Source: Pseudomonas sp.
GTDB lineage: Bacteria > Pseudomonadota > Gammaproteobacteria > Pseudomonadales > Pseudomonadaceae
NCBI RefSeq assembly: GCF_030147005.1
Contig: NZ_JASLAW010000125.1
Coordinates: forward strand, 1 to 46,147
DNA: 46,147 nucleotides
Reading direction: 5' to 3'
The position numbers and the translations under genes were made by a program. The notes beneath the pieces were generated by a model that did not search any database, was not told the origin of the DNA, and saw only the letters and a program-made list of their open reading frames with translations. This document shows positions 33,916 through 41,902 of the stretch, piece after piece (within the stretch, counting starts at the first letter, position 1; every line of letters begins with the position of its first letter).

Positions 33916-35130
33916 TCACCCCTTCGTCAGGTCAACCAACGGCGTCTGCCGAACCTCAGTTTCCCGCCCGTCCTGAATCTCGCTCACCTGTTTCAAAGCC
34001 TTATCGACAGCCGCCTTATCCGCCAACAAGCTGTAGCTGATGCGAAATTGCTTGTGTTCCTTGGGCCCAATGGTGGGCACCAGATTCAGCGGCCTCTGAT
34101 AACGGCGGTTGTAGGAAAAACTGGTCCCCGGCTCCAGCCCCGTGACATAGCCCTGGCCTTGGGTATCGGTGTTCTTCCACAGGGAAAACACCGGCAGTGT
34201 CTGCGTATTGAAACCGACCGAAACGCCCAGGCTGCCGGCCTTGTTATGCAGCACGGTCAAGGTATCGCCCTTGGCATCGGCATACGGCACCACGTTGTAG
34301 ACCGTTTCGTCGTACTCCTTGGTCGGCGCGCGGTAGGTTTGCCAGTCGGCCAATTCGCCCTTGGCCTTGTCGTTGAACGGCGAGACCTGCTTCACCGGTG
34401 CGGCGAACCGAGCGCCCTGCTCCAGGAACGGGGTGCTGAAGTTACTGTGATACAGCGCCTGGTATTCCTTCGGATAATCACCGTTGTTGGTCAGGGTGTC
34501 GTTGAGGGCGAACACCACGCTGCCCGCTTCGGTCACCAGTTCGGTCGCGACGGAGAAGTCGACCTTCTTGAATGCCTGCTCTTTCAGCTCGCCGCGCAGG
34601 GTGATCGCGTACGGCGGTTTTTCATCGATGTGCAGGGTGACTTTATTCGCAGGAATATTGGCGGCCCGGCCGTGCAGGGTCAGCAACTCGCCGTTATCAA
34701 CGCCAGGGTGCCCGACCCATTCGTATCCGCAGCGGGTGACCAGCTCATTGAAACCTTCCAGCCAGCCCAACCCACCGCGGCCATTGAGCTCGATGAACGA
34801 CGGATTGACCACCTCCTTGACCGGCGAATCCCACCCCATGCGCACATCGCCGACCGAAGCCTGCAACACATTCATTCCGCGCGTCGGTACTACCGAAAGC
34901 TTCATCGTGCCGTTATCGATGTCCACAATACTCACGCCCTCCTGCCGACCGCCGTGCAAGGTGCGCAGAGTAACGCTGAAGGGTTTGTCGGTTTGTATGC
35001 CGAGCTGCTGGCTGGTGATCTGCCAGTTCTGAGCGGCTTTGTCGGTGTCCAGCAGGACGTAATCCCAGGCCATGGCGTGGGAGGCAGCGGACAGTGTACT
35101 GAGGGCGATGAAGAGTTTGAGCGGGGTCAT
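33916..35130 (-). CDS. periplasmic aldose 1-epimerase-like (DUF4432-type) protein
   Basis: The protein is 404 residues. I chose the ATG at 35130 (MTPLKLFIALSTLSAASHAMA) because a typical signal peptide begins there and AAAGG lies upstream; the open frame extends 36 codons further. Past the signal the sequence looks like the galactose-mutarotase beta-sandwich fold: VVPTRGMNVLQASVGDVRMG, LHGRAANIPANKVTL with a conserved His, YHSNFSTPF and VTGLEPGTSFSYNRRYQRP. It probably acts on a carbohydrate in the periplasm. Catalytic residues were not proved by alignment. Confidence 0.8.
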   Translation of the reverse strand: MTPLKLFIALSTLSAASHAMAWDYVLLDTDKAAQNWQITSQQLGIQTDKPFSVTLRTLHGGRQEGVSIVDIDNGTMKLSVVPTRGMNVLQASVGDVRMGWDSPVKEVVNPSFIELNGRGGLGWLEGFNELVTRCGYEWVGHPGVDNGELLTLHGRAANIPANKVTLHIDEKPPYAITLRGELKEQAFKKVDFSVATELVTEAGSVVFALNDTLTNNGDYPKEYQALYHSNFSTPFLEQGARFAAPVKQVSPFNDKAKGELADWQTYRAPTKEYDETVYNVVPYADAKGDTLTVLHNKAGSLGVSVGFNTQTLPVFSLWKNTDTQGQGYVTGLEPGTSFSYNRRYQRPLNLVPTIGPKEHKQFRISYSLLADKAAVDKALKQVSEIQDGRETEVRQTPLVDLTKG

Positions 35131-35252
35131 GGCGGTAGCCTTTCTTGGAGTTGTGTGCGATTTATAAACTCGATGAAACGTTTCAGCAAGCTTAAAACGC
35201 ACCACAATGCGGGTAACCGCCAGGAAGAGAGTTGGCAAAAACCGGAAGATGA

Positions 35253-35512
35253 CTCAGTGCGCTCAATGATTCAGAAGCCCCGCTCGATGTGCTGCACGCG
35301 ATGGGTGACTACCGTATTCGCACAGTGACTCAGGTACCGAAAACATCGCCTTTCGGGGCGAAGTGGAAGCTGACCGCGTTGTGCTTTCAGACTTCGCACA
35401 ATTGTTGGTTATACCTTTGGGTGATGGGTGTGAACTGAGGGATGTTATCGGGGGGCAATTGCAGAAGGAGGTTTCCGAAGTAGAGGTTGCGTCTGCCGCG
35501 ACCATTAGCTAG
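35253..35512 (+). pseudogene. possible degenerate coding remnant, two frames
   Basis: The 35131-35648 gap has no convincing gene. Two overlapping plus-strand frames look protein-like without a start: one has LNDSEAPLDVLHAMGDYRIR and TVTQ, the next (ending at the TAG at 35510) has ENIAFRGEVEADRVVLSDFA and QLLVIPLGDGCELRDVIGG. Joining them needs a frameshift, which suggests a decayed gene. No family was recognised and the call is weak. Confidence 0.25.
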
Positions 35513-35648
35513 TGGAAAACTCCCCGCGCTGGAGTCGAAAAGGCCAGCGCGTGGAGATAAAGGAAATGTCACCTCGTCGAGCGCAATCGGCCAGAAGCGG
35601 CCCGTGATGAACGGTAGCTTTCTACGAAAAATGTCCGATCGAATCAAA

Positions 35649-36275
35649 TCACTTTTTAACCGGTGTATCCCAGCATTCGGGATTAAGCGAGCATGCGTTG
35701 TATTGCCGATCCATCAACGCCATGCGGTTGAGATGGGCATCAGTGGCGGCGTTCAGTGATTGCTCACTGGTGACTATGTAGCGCGCGGCTCTATCGCTCA
35801 TGCGTGCACTCCATTGGCGCCGAATCTTTTCATCCAAGGCTTTTGGTGACGTGGCCATGGCTTGAAGTGTACCGTCGTCTACTCGGCTCAACTCGTCGCG
35901 GTAGGTTTCGATGTACTGGGCTCGTGCGGCGTCGTGCTGGTGATTTAAGTCGTACTGGAGCGCTTCCAAGTTTTGCTTGTAGAGGGTCCAGTAACCGTCA
36001 GGCAGCACGCCACCGTCTTTCTTTCGTAACGCGGCAACACGCCCATCGTTGTCGGTATTGGCGCTGAGTACCGGCTTGAGCGACGAGATGATAACGGGGT
36101 CATTGCCGATAATCTGGTTCATCAACACAGTACGTAAACTAGTCTGAGGCAGACTCTGGCCCAAGGGCTCCACATGGAACGGCTCCGCTGGTTTCAGGGA
36201 AACAGGTTGGCTCGCGCAACCTGTAACCAACAAGGCCAAAAAGAGGATCGACGAGAGAGGATGGCGTAAAAACAT
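35649..36275 (-). CDS. putative lipoprotein of unknown function
   Basis: The protein is 208 residues, ATG at 36275. The N-terminus MFLRHPLSSILFLALLVTGC is a classical lipoprotein signal with lipobox LVTGC; Cys20 would be acylated and anchored to a membrane. The mature part is hydrophilic and helical (SPKALDEKIRRQWSARMSDR), with another pair of cysteines near the end (ACSLNPECW). No family was recognised. It stands next to an IS remnant and a decayed region, so it may belong to the accessory part of the segment. Confidence 0.75.
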   Translation of the reverse strand: MFLRHPLSSILFLALLVTGCASQPVSLKPAEPFHVEPLGQSLPQTSLRTVLMNQIIGNDPVIISSLKPVLSANTDNDGRVAALRKKDGGVLPDGYWTLYKQNLEALQYDLNHQHDAARAQYIETYRDELSRVDDGTLQAMATSPKALDEKIRRQWSARMSDRAARYIVTSEQSLNAATDAHLNRMALMDRQYNACSLNPECWDTPVKK

Positions 36276-36475
36276 AAGCTACCCATCAGCATGGTTGGTT
36301 AGGGAATCGAGCATAACACCCGTCAACCAACAGTGTCATTTTGACATCGATCCAGCCCTGTCAACCTTCCTGTTACCGGAGTGCAAGCCCGACTCCACTT
36401 ATACTGCCTGCCGCCGCAGGGTCAGGATGTAATCAGCTCGGGTCGGCTTCTGCCCGTCATGATAGACGTCTGTAG

Positions 36476-36762
36476 GCCAAGTGCTGCCCGAATGCCTCGA
36501 TTCGCAAGATCGCTCGCAGCGTCCATGAAGCCGCTCGCGATGTGGCTCGGCGCATTGCGGCAACGCCGGCATATCAGCGCTCCCGCCACGAACGTAAAAA
36601 GGTCGAAATGTTGTTTGCCCACCTCAAGCGCATCCTGAAATTGGGTCGCCTGCGGCTACGTGGCATGAGTGGCGCGACCGATGAATTCACGCTGGCCGCT
36701 CGGTGCAGAACGTGCGACGGCTGGCCAAATTTTCATCTCAAGGGCCACCAGTCACGGGATAG
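36476..36762 (+). pseudogene. IS1182-family transposase C-terminal remnant, frameshifted
   Basis: The peptide runs KCCPNASIRKIARSVHEAAR, then DVARRIAAT and RHERKKVEMLFAHLKRILKL, the conserved end of IS1182-type transposases. After GATDEFTLAA the frame breaks: the expected QNVRRLAKF continues only in another frame, to the TAG at 36760. The N-terminal two thirds are absent, so the gene is dead. It borders the downstream edge of the biosynthetic cluster. Confidence 0.8.
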
Positions 36763-36832
36763 GTGCGCCTGCACCCAGCAAAAAACCTCAAATTAACCCA
36801 CTAATAAGAGCAGCAAAGGTCACCGAAGGGCC

Positions 36833-36852
36833 GAAAAACCACTCAAAGTGGT
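36833..36852 (-). terminator. terminator of the minus-strand biosynthetic cluster
   Basis: On the minus strand ACCACT-TTG-AGTGGT is followed by TTTTT (plus-strand AAAAA at 36834-36838). It lies about 100 bases after the M24 peptidase stop, the last gene of the cluster. Confidence 0.5.
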
Positions 36853-36953
36853 GAGTCGGTTCTCCGGTGGTCGTGCCTGGGTTCAGGCGTTCTGAAAATC
36901 CGAGTTTTTCAACAGAATCAGCCGTTTTCCGCCCATCAAGACAGCAAGCACTG

Positions 36954-37649
36954 TTAAAAATCGTCGAAATACTCATCTTCAAGCAGCATGTCTTCAAAAA
37001 AAGCGCCAAAGGTGTTTTCCTGGTTGCGGATATGAATTTCCAATACCCATAGCTGGCTGCTTGGGGTGAACTCAATGTCGGACATTGCCCCGCCGTAGGC
37101 CGCAGAGTGAGGAAAATCTGAAAGCCTGTGGCCATTCAGGTCCAGGTTCAGCAGCCAGCCGCGACGCTCAGTGGCATCGACCGCAAACTGATAAAGCGCT
37201 TTGCCCGTTGCACCGGTTTTGAGCCAATGGCTGCGTACTTCATGGAAAATCGCTTTCGAATCAGCCGCGCAGCGCGCCTTTTCCGAGTCTTCGCCCGTTA
37301 CAAACGTCTGACCGCCGTCGCCCTCCCACTCTTGCCAAGTCGGGCCGATATCGATGAAGAAAATATCGTCCTTACCCAGCACCATACCGGGCTGCGAAGG
37401 CGCGCCAAAGGTTTTGGTCGTATTTCTGCCAAACCTTACAAAAACACCATGCCACCCTTTAAGCATCTCACGCTCGGCCAGCACATCCTTGGCCAGTTCC
37501 AGCGCATCCTTTTCGACCATGCCCGGCCCGATTTGACGAGCGATGTCCAAGATCGCGTTCCGGGTCATCTGCCGCACTTTCATCATGGTGCTCACATTGT
37601 AGTGTTGGCCGACGGCTTCCAGAGCGTCACGATCAGCTAAGTTCAACAT
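36954..37649 (-). CDS. M24-family metallopeptidase (creatinase/aminopeptidase fold)
   Basis: The protein is 231 residues, last gene of the nine-gene cluster. The ATG at 37649 overlaps the reductase stop by seven bases. M24 'pita-bread' metal ligands can all be placed: Asp in FFIDIGPTW, Asp in EGDGGQTF, His in LNGHRLSDFPH, Glu in VLEIHI and Glu in GAFFEDMLL. The usual N-terminal domain of prolidases is absent, as in methionine aminopeptidases. It could release an amino acid from a peptide-linked product, or hydrolyse another C-N bond as creatinase does. In a pathway with an ATP-grasp ligase, a trimming role is attractive but unproved. Confidence 0.8.
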   Translation of the reverse strand: MLNLADRDALEAVGQHYNVSTMMKVRQMTRNAILDIARQIGPGMVEKDALELAKDVLAEREMLKGWHGVFVRFGRNTTKTFGAPSQPGMVLGKDDIFFIDIGPTWQEWEGDGGQTFVTGEDSEKARCAADSKAIFHEVRSHWLKTGATGKALYQFAVDATERRGWLLNLDLNGHRLSDFPHSAAYGGAMSDIEFTPSSQLWVLEIHIRNQENTFGAFFEDMLLEDEYFDDF

Positions 37650-38764
37650 GGGTATTCTCCCGTTCCAAGAGTGAGTCGTGGACTTTCAGTGAGTAAAACC
37701 TGCAGGCCTTCCAAATCAGGGCTCAAGGCGATCTGACAGGCAAGACGATCGTGGGCGCCTGCACCCGGTAAAGCCCGCAGAAGCCGGGCTTCGGAACGCG
37801 TGGCCTGGGGCAACGCCTCAAACCACGTTTTAGGCAGCGTCAGTCGGCAAGTGCCACATGACTGTTGACCATTGCAGACGCCCTCGACCAACTGAACGTC
37901 GCGCAAAGCCTGCATCAGAGTTCCATCGGCGCGGACCCGCACAGGCTCCGAAAATTGGCTGTCTGGCCGCGTTACGTTGACTGTCAGTGTGGGGATGCCA
38001 GCCGCTTTCGAGGCACCGGCTGCAGCAAGCGGTAGCGCATCCGACGCGCTGAATGAGTCGGCGCAGAACTGCGATGCCGGCAAACCGTTGCGCTCGCCAA
38101 GCAGCTTCGCGGCGGCGCTGACCATTGCCGGTTTGCCGCAGGCGACTACCCAGGCATGAGCCAGAGAGGTGTGCTGCGCTGAAGCTATGTGCTGCACATA
38201 ACGCTTGTCGCCGGGGATCTCGCGACTAAGCACCGGAATAAAGTGAAACTGTAAATACCGCCGTTCGAGCGCAGCGAATTCATCATGCAGATAAAGATCG
38301 TCGCGCGATGGAACCCCCCAATACACACGAATATCCTTACCCTTCCCGGCTGTCAGGGCATCCGTGACCATTGCTCTGATGGGCGCGATACCCGTGCCGG
38401 TCGCCAGCAGGATGGCCTGCTCCGCTTGATCAAATGAATCTGGCCAGACGCACTGACCGAACGGGCCACGCACCTTCAACAGGCCCAACGCCTGGGCGCC
38501 TTGCTTGACACGCTGCGAAAACCGCCCCCCCGTGTACAACTGCACGTGCAGTTCCAACCGGCCATCGGCCTGCATGCCAGTGGCGGGAGAATATGCCCGG
38601 AGCGTCCCATCGTTCAGTTCGACAGTGACGTACTGCCCGGCTCGATAGCAAAGTGCGGTCTGGCCTGCGGGCTCCAATTGCAACACCGCCACGCGTGCGC
38701 CGGCCCGCGTTACAGCGACCGCACGGTATGAATGCACTCCAAGCGCCTGTTCAAGCGCGTGCAT
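37643..38764 (-). CDS. flavin reductase with C-terminal plant-type 2Fe-2S domain
   Basis: The protein is 373 residues from the ATG at 38764 (MHALEQALGVHSY), which has AAGGG seven bases upstream; an ATG at 38779 is possible. The domain order is flavin-binding barrel (RAYSPAT, residues 56-62), NAD(P)H domain (LLATGTGIAPIRAM, about 119-132), then a ferredoxin domain with Cys297, Cys303, Cys306 and Cys343 (spacing C-x5-C-x2-C-x36-C). This is the plan of phthalate-dioxygenase-type reductases. It most likely passes NAD(P)H electrons to the Rieske protein in the same cluster and then to the diiron oxygenase. Confidence 0.88.
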   Translation of the reverse strand: MHALEQALGVHSYRAVAVTRAGARVAVLQLEPAGQTALCYRAGQYVTVELNDGTLRAYSPATGMQADGRLELHVQLYTGGRFSQRVKQGAQALGLLKVRGPFGQCVWPDSFDQAEQAILLATGTGIAPIRAMVTDALTAGKGKDIRVYWGVPSRDDLYLHDEFAALERRYLQFHFIPVLSREIPGDKRYVQHIASAQHTSLAHAWVVACGKPAMVSAAAKLLGERNGLPASQFCADSFSASDALPLAAAGASKAAGIPTLTVNVTRPDSQFSEPVRVRADGTLMQALRDVQLVEGVCNGQQSCGTCRLTLPKTWFEALPQATRSEARLLRALPGAGAHDRLACQIALSPDLEGLQVLLTESPRLTLGTGEYPC

Positions 38765-38797
38765 GGGGCAGCCCTTCATGCAGGAAACCCAGCCGGC

Positions 38798-39688
38798 TCA
38801 TTGGCAATGAGCCCTGATGTGCCCTAACACTTCTTCATTGTCCTCAATAAAGCCGAACGAACCACTGCGTTCCAAGAATGCCAGTTCAACGCGTGCGCAC
38901 TGGAACTCGAGTTGAAGCGCCGGATATAACGCACGGTCAAAACGTCCGGCCAATACCTTGGTCGGCGGCACCAAGTGGTCGAGCAACGGCCTGAAATCGG
39001 GGATCTGCAACAATTGCCCACCGATGGTGAAATCAACATCGGCACCGCAAAACAGCGGATAAAGCTCGGTATTGCGTGAGCCCGGCTCACTGAACAATTT
39101 GCTTGCGTTAGCCGGGTCATAGAACCTGACCACGGTGGCCGCCTGGCCGAACAACGCTTGCATGCGCGGCGAGGTGGACACTTCGCCTAGCGCGTGCAAT
39201 TGGCTTATCTGCTCCCATACATGGGGCAACTGGGTGGCAATGACCTGATTGATATTTTCATGGTTCTGCTGCCACATCTGCGGGCTATGCAGAGAGTTGC
39301 AAAGCAGCACGGACCGCACCAGGTCGGGCTGGTCCAATGCCACCTGCAGGCTGATCAGGCCCCCGTAAGAAAAACCGAACAGATGAGCACCTTCAGGGCA
39401 AAGTTGGCTGATCAATGCCTTTATATCGAGTACATCCTGCGCGAAGCTGACAGCGCCCAGATCGTCCGGTTTATCGGAGCGCCCCCGGCCATACAGGTCC
39501 ACATAGATGACCCGGAAATCGGCATGCAGCGCGTCAAAGTGCGGATGAAACAGGGCGTGCGAGCCGGCCGGCCCCAGCCCGGAGAGCAACATCAACGGCT
39601 GCCCGTCCCCCGCCTGCTCGACCCAAAGGCGTTTGCCGCGCACCTCATGGAACGCGCCGGGCGCGTGTTGTACCGGTGACGTTGTCAT
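38798..39688 (-). CDS. alpha/beta hydrolase (proline-iminopeptidase-like) lacking the catalytic His
   Basis: The protein is 296 residues; the ATG overlaps the ATP-grasp stop (ATGA). The nucleophile elbow is GFSYGG (Ser107), the acid Asp is in LAGRFDRALYPA, and the oxyanion strand is LMLLSGLGPAG. Where the family has Ser-Gly-His this protein reads ERSGSFGFIEDNEE, so Ser277 stands at the catalytic histidine position. The codon is TCG in the given sequence. It may be a non-hydrolytic member (for example acyl transfer or ligand binding), use another His, or be impaired. It is translationally coupled to the ATP-grasp gene, so the two products probably act in the same step. Confidence 0.8.
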   Translation of the reverse strand: MTTSPVQHAPGAFHEVRGKRLWVEQAGDGQPLMLLSGLGPAGSHALFHPHFDALHADFRVIYVDLYGRGRSDKPDDLGAVSFAQDVLDIKALISQLCPEGAHLFGFSYGGLISLQVALDQPDLVRSVLLCNSLHSPQMWQQNHENINQVIATQLPHVWEQISQLHALGEVSTSPRMQALFGQAATVVRFYDPANASKLFSEPGSRNTELYPLFCGADVDFTIGGQLLQIPDFRPLLDHLVPPTKVLAGRFDRALYPALQLEFQCARVELAFLERSGSFGFIEDNEEVLGHIRAHCQ

Positions 39689-40959
39689 GCAACCCCCTGC
39701 ATATCCTGTTGAAAAACCTCGGCTTCGGCCTGCCGAACAGCTTCTACATCCCTGGCAAGTTGCTGCGGGTCGTCGTTAGCCAGTACCACAAAGCCCAGTG
39801 CCAGGGTTGCGAACAGATCCTGGGTGGCCGGCACAGCCTGACCTTCCTTGACCTGAATGCTCGCATCGACATAACTGCCCAGTGCGCCAAGGGCGTGCAG
39901 TTTTTCAAGATTGCGCGCGATGCAAGGCGCCAATGCCCGGAAAAAAACCACGGTCATATGCTTGAGCAGGGTGAAGCGCTTGGGCGGTGTGACGCTTTGG
40001 GCAAAGTACCTCACTGACCGATGAACCTGGCTGTCGCCGGTAGCGATGACGCACAGCGCCGGGTGCCCGCCCCCATGAGGCCTGGCGCCCAATTCGATCA
40101 ACCGTGGGCCATCTGTCGTCTGCATGATTTCGATATGGGAGTTACCCCAGGCAATACCCAGCGCATCGAGCACCCGCTCGGCGTAGGCGGCCAGGGTTTG
40201 AATGATCGGGTCGTCGTGGCTGACCCACTCCATCTGGTCATAGATGGCCATGCCATTGGCGTTGGCCAACTTGGAGTATTTGCATACGCTGCACAGGGTG
40301 TGGACCCCTGCGTAACTGAACGTGTCGACGACGTACTCGGTGCCTGCAAGGTACTCCTGAACCAGCACCCTGTCGTTGATAATGCCCAAGCGGTTGGGCT
40401 TATCGAGCAGCCGCGTGAACGCCACCTGCAAGCTTTCATCGGGGCTGACCTTGCTGACGCCATCGGTGCTCGCGCTTTTGGGTGGCTTGACCACCAGATG
40501 CCGGTGCGTCAGGCCATTGTCCACGCGCCAACGTTGCACGCTCGCAAATTCGTTGGTGCATATCTGCTTCATCATGGGTACGCCCGCCGCAGACACCGCA
40601 GCGGCCATAAGGCCCTTGTCACGCCGTGCAAGGGCAAGCCCCGGCGCATTGGCAGCCTGGGGCAGCAGCATGGGTGCGAGGCGTTCAGCAAGCTCCACCC
40701 CGGACTCGCACCCGGTCAACACGCAGATCGGCGAGTAATCGCGCAGCTCAGCAGCCAGCGCCTCCAAATCGGCGGCAGGCGCTACATACACCTTGAAAAA
40801 ATCCTGAGGCCGATACGACGCGGCATACACCCCTGGCGGTTCGGCGCACGACAACACCGCAACCAGCCTGACGCCCACACGCGCAAACTCTTTGGCGAAC
40901 TGATTGCCGGATGAATACGGATCGACAATCACCGCGTAACGCTGAATGGAGCGCGTCAT
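39685..40959 (-). CDS. ATP-grasp ligase
   Basis: The protein is 424 residues from the ATG at 40959, which overlaps the upstream stop (ATGA). The ATP-grasp fold is visible: pre-ATP domain, HLVVKPPKSASTDGV (ATP-binding Lys158), VLVQEYLAGTEYVVDTF (Glu202, Glu208) and IELGARPHGGGHP (Glu289, metal binding). It resembles L-amino-acid ligases, which join a carboxylate to an amine through an acyl-phosphate. In this cluster it could attach another amino acid to the arginine-derived warhead, giving a dipeptide-like product. Not a carbamoyl-phosphate or biotin carboxylase type. Confidence 0.88.
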   Translation of the reverse strand: MTRSIQRYAVIVDPYSSGNQFAKEFARVGVRLVAVLSCAEPPGVYAASYRPQDFFKVYVAPAADLEALAAELRDYSPICVLTGCESGVELAERLAPMLLPQAANAPGLALARRDKGLMAAAVSAAGVPMMKQICTNEFASVQRWRVDNGLTHRHLVVKPPKSASTDGVSKVSPDESLQVAFTRLLDKPNRLGIINDRVLVQEYLAGTEYVVDTFSYAGVHTLCSVCKYSKLANANGMAIYDQMEWVSHDDPIIQTLAAYAERVLDALGIAWGNSHIEIMQTTDGPRLIELGARPHGGGHPALCVIATGDSQVHRSVRYFAQSVTPPKRFTLLKHMTVVFFRALAPCIARNLEKLHALGALGSYVDASIQVKEGQAVPATQDLFATLALGFVVLANDDPQQLARDVEAVRQAEAEVFQQDMQGVA

Positions 40960-41888
40960 GATACGGCCCTCGTCATTTCGCTGATTTTGCTGCAGTAACG
41001 CGTCCATGCATCCTCCACCGTAGGGCTGAGAGAGCGGGCGCGGATGGCGGCGTGGACCATGCCGGGCTCGATGACCAATTCCACGTCGATGCCTTGGTGC
41101 TGCAATGCTTGCGCGTAAAGCTGCGCATCAATCGCCAGTGAATCTTTTTCCGCGCCCATCACATAGGCCTTGGGCAAACCGCTGAAATCACCGGCAACCA
41201 GGGGCGAGACGTAAGGGTGCGCGGTGGTCGAAGGGTCCGGGGTATAACAGGCCGTATAAAACTCCATCTCGCCGCCGGTCAGCAGTGGCGCATCATCACC
41301 GCCGTTGCGCCAGCGGGTAAAATCCAAGACCGGGCTTATCAGGGCCTGGCCGGCAATCGCGGGGCCATTGCGGTCACGCGCCATCATGGCAACCGCCACC
41401 GCCATATTAGCGCCTGAACTGTCGCCCGCCAGGATGATCCTGTGTGGGTCGATACCCAGGGTATCCGCCTTTGCGTGGGCGTAGAGCAGTGCGGTGTAAC
41501 AGTCTTCCAGGGCCACCGGGAATGGATGCTCCGGTGCCAGCCGGAAGTCCACGGCCATGACCTTGATCCGAGACTTCGAAGCGATTTCCGCCGCGACAGA
41601 ATGGTGTGTGTCGAGGGACCCCATGACAAACCCGCCGCCGCGAATATAAATAACCAGACCGTCATTCATCGCCTGCGACGGTTGGTAGAGCCTGAACCGC
41701 AGGTGCGCATCGCCATGGGTGACATTGTGTTCCGCCCAGTGCACATCCAGCGGCAGCTCATAAGGAAACTCGACCACAAGGCTCTGGTACAGACGGCGCT
41801 GCTCCTCCATCGCATAGGTGAAGAAATCGGCAGGCATTACAGCATTACAACGATCAACGAACTCTTCGATACCCGGTGCGTAAGTCAT
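40956..41888 (-). CDS. HSL-family alpha/beta hydrolase with RGGG in place of HGGG
   Basis: The protein is 310 residues; ATG at 41888 has AAAGGAG upstream. The hormone-sensitive-lipase group normally shows HGGG in the oxyanion loop; here it is VIYIRGGGFVMGS (Arg83). The nucleophile motif ILAGDSSGANMAV (Ser157) and the His in PGMVHAAIR are in place, and an acidic residue precedes the DSLAIDAQLYAQAL helix. It could be an esterase or amidase acting on the pathway product or a self-protection enzyme. It begins 14 bases after the exporter gene and is coupled to the ATP-grasp gene. Confidence 0.82.
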   Translation of the reverse strand: MTYAPGIEEFVDRCNAVMPADFFTYAMEEQRRLYQSLVVEFPYELPLDVHWAEHNVTHGDAHLRFRLYQPSQAMNDGLVIYIRGGGFVMGSLDTHHSVAAEIASKSRIKVMAVDFRLAPEHPFPVALEDCYTALLYAHAKADTLGIDPHRIILAGDSSGANMAVAVAMMARDRNGPAIAGQALISPVLDFTRWRNGGDDAPLLTGGEMEFYTACYTPDPSTTAHPYVSPLVAGDFSGLPKAYVMGAEKDSLAIDAQLYAQALQHQGIDVELVIEPGMVHAAIRARSLSPTVEDAWTRYCSKISEMTRAVS

Positions 41889-41902
41889 CGCAATGGCTCC
41901 TT

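Larger units (their letters stand above)
36476..36923 (+). mobile_element. IS1182-type element remnant with probable right end
   Basis: After the transposase fragment, GAGTTTTTCAACAGAATC at 36903-36920 resembles the end sequence that accompanies IS1182/IS5-type elements in Pseudomonas (reverse complement GATTCTGTTGAAAAACTC). The left end was not found; the interval 36276-36475 has no gene. Confidence 0.5.

Noticed and set aside
34048..35328. Long plus-strand open frame (426 codons) opposite the epimerase-like gene
   Set aside because: It is the mirror of a G/C-rich coding region; the minus-strand protein has a signal peptide and a recognisable fold, while this one has neither.
35387..35647. 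Minus-strand 86-codon frame just after the lipoprotein gene
   Set aside because: TTG start with no ribosome site and no recognisable similarity; may overlap a decayed plus-strand gene.
40021..40914. Plus-strand open frame across the ATP-grasp gene
   Set aside because: Opposite a well-supported ATP-grasp protein; low-complexity Arg/His/Gly-rich translation.
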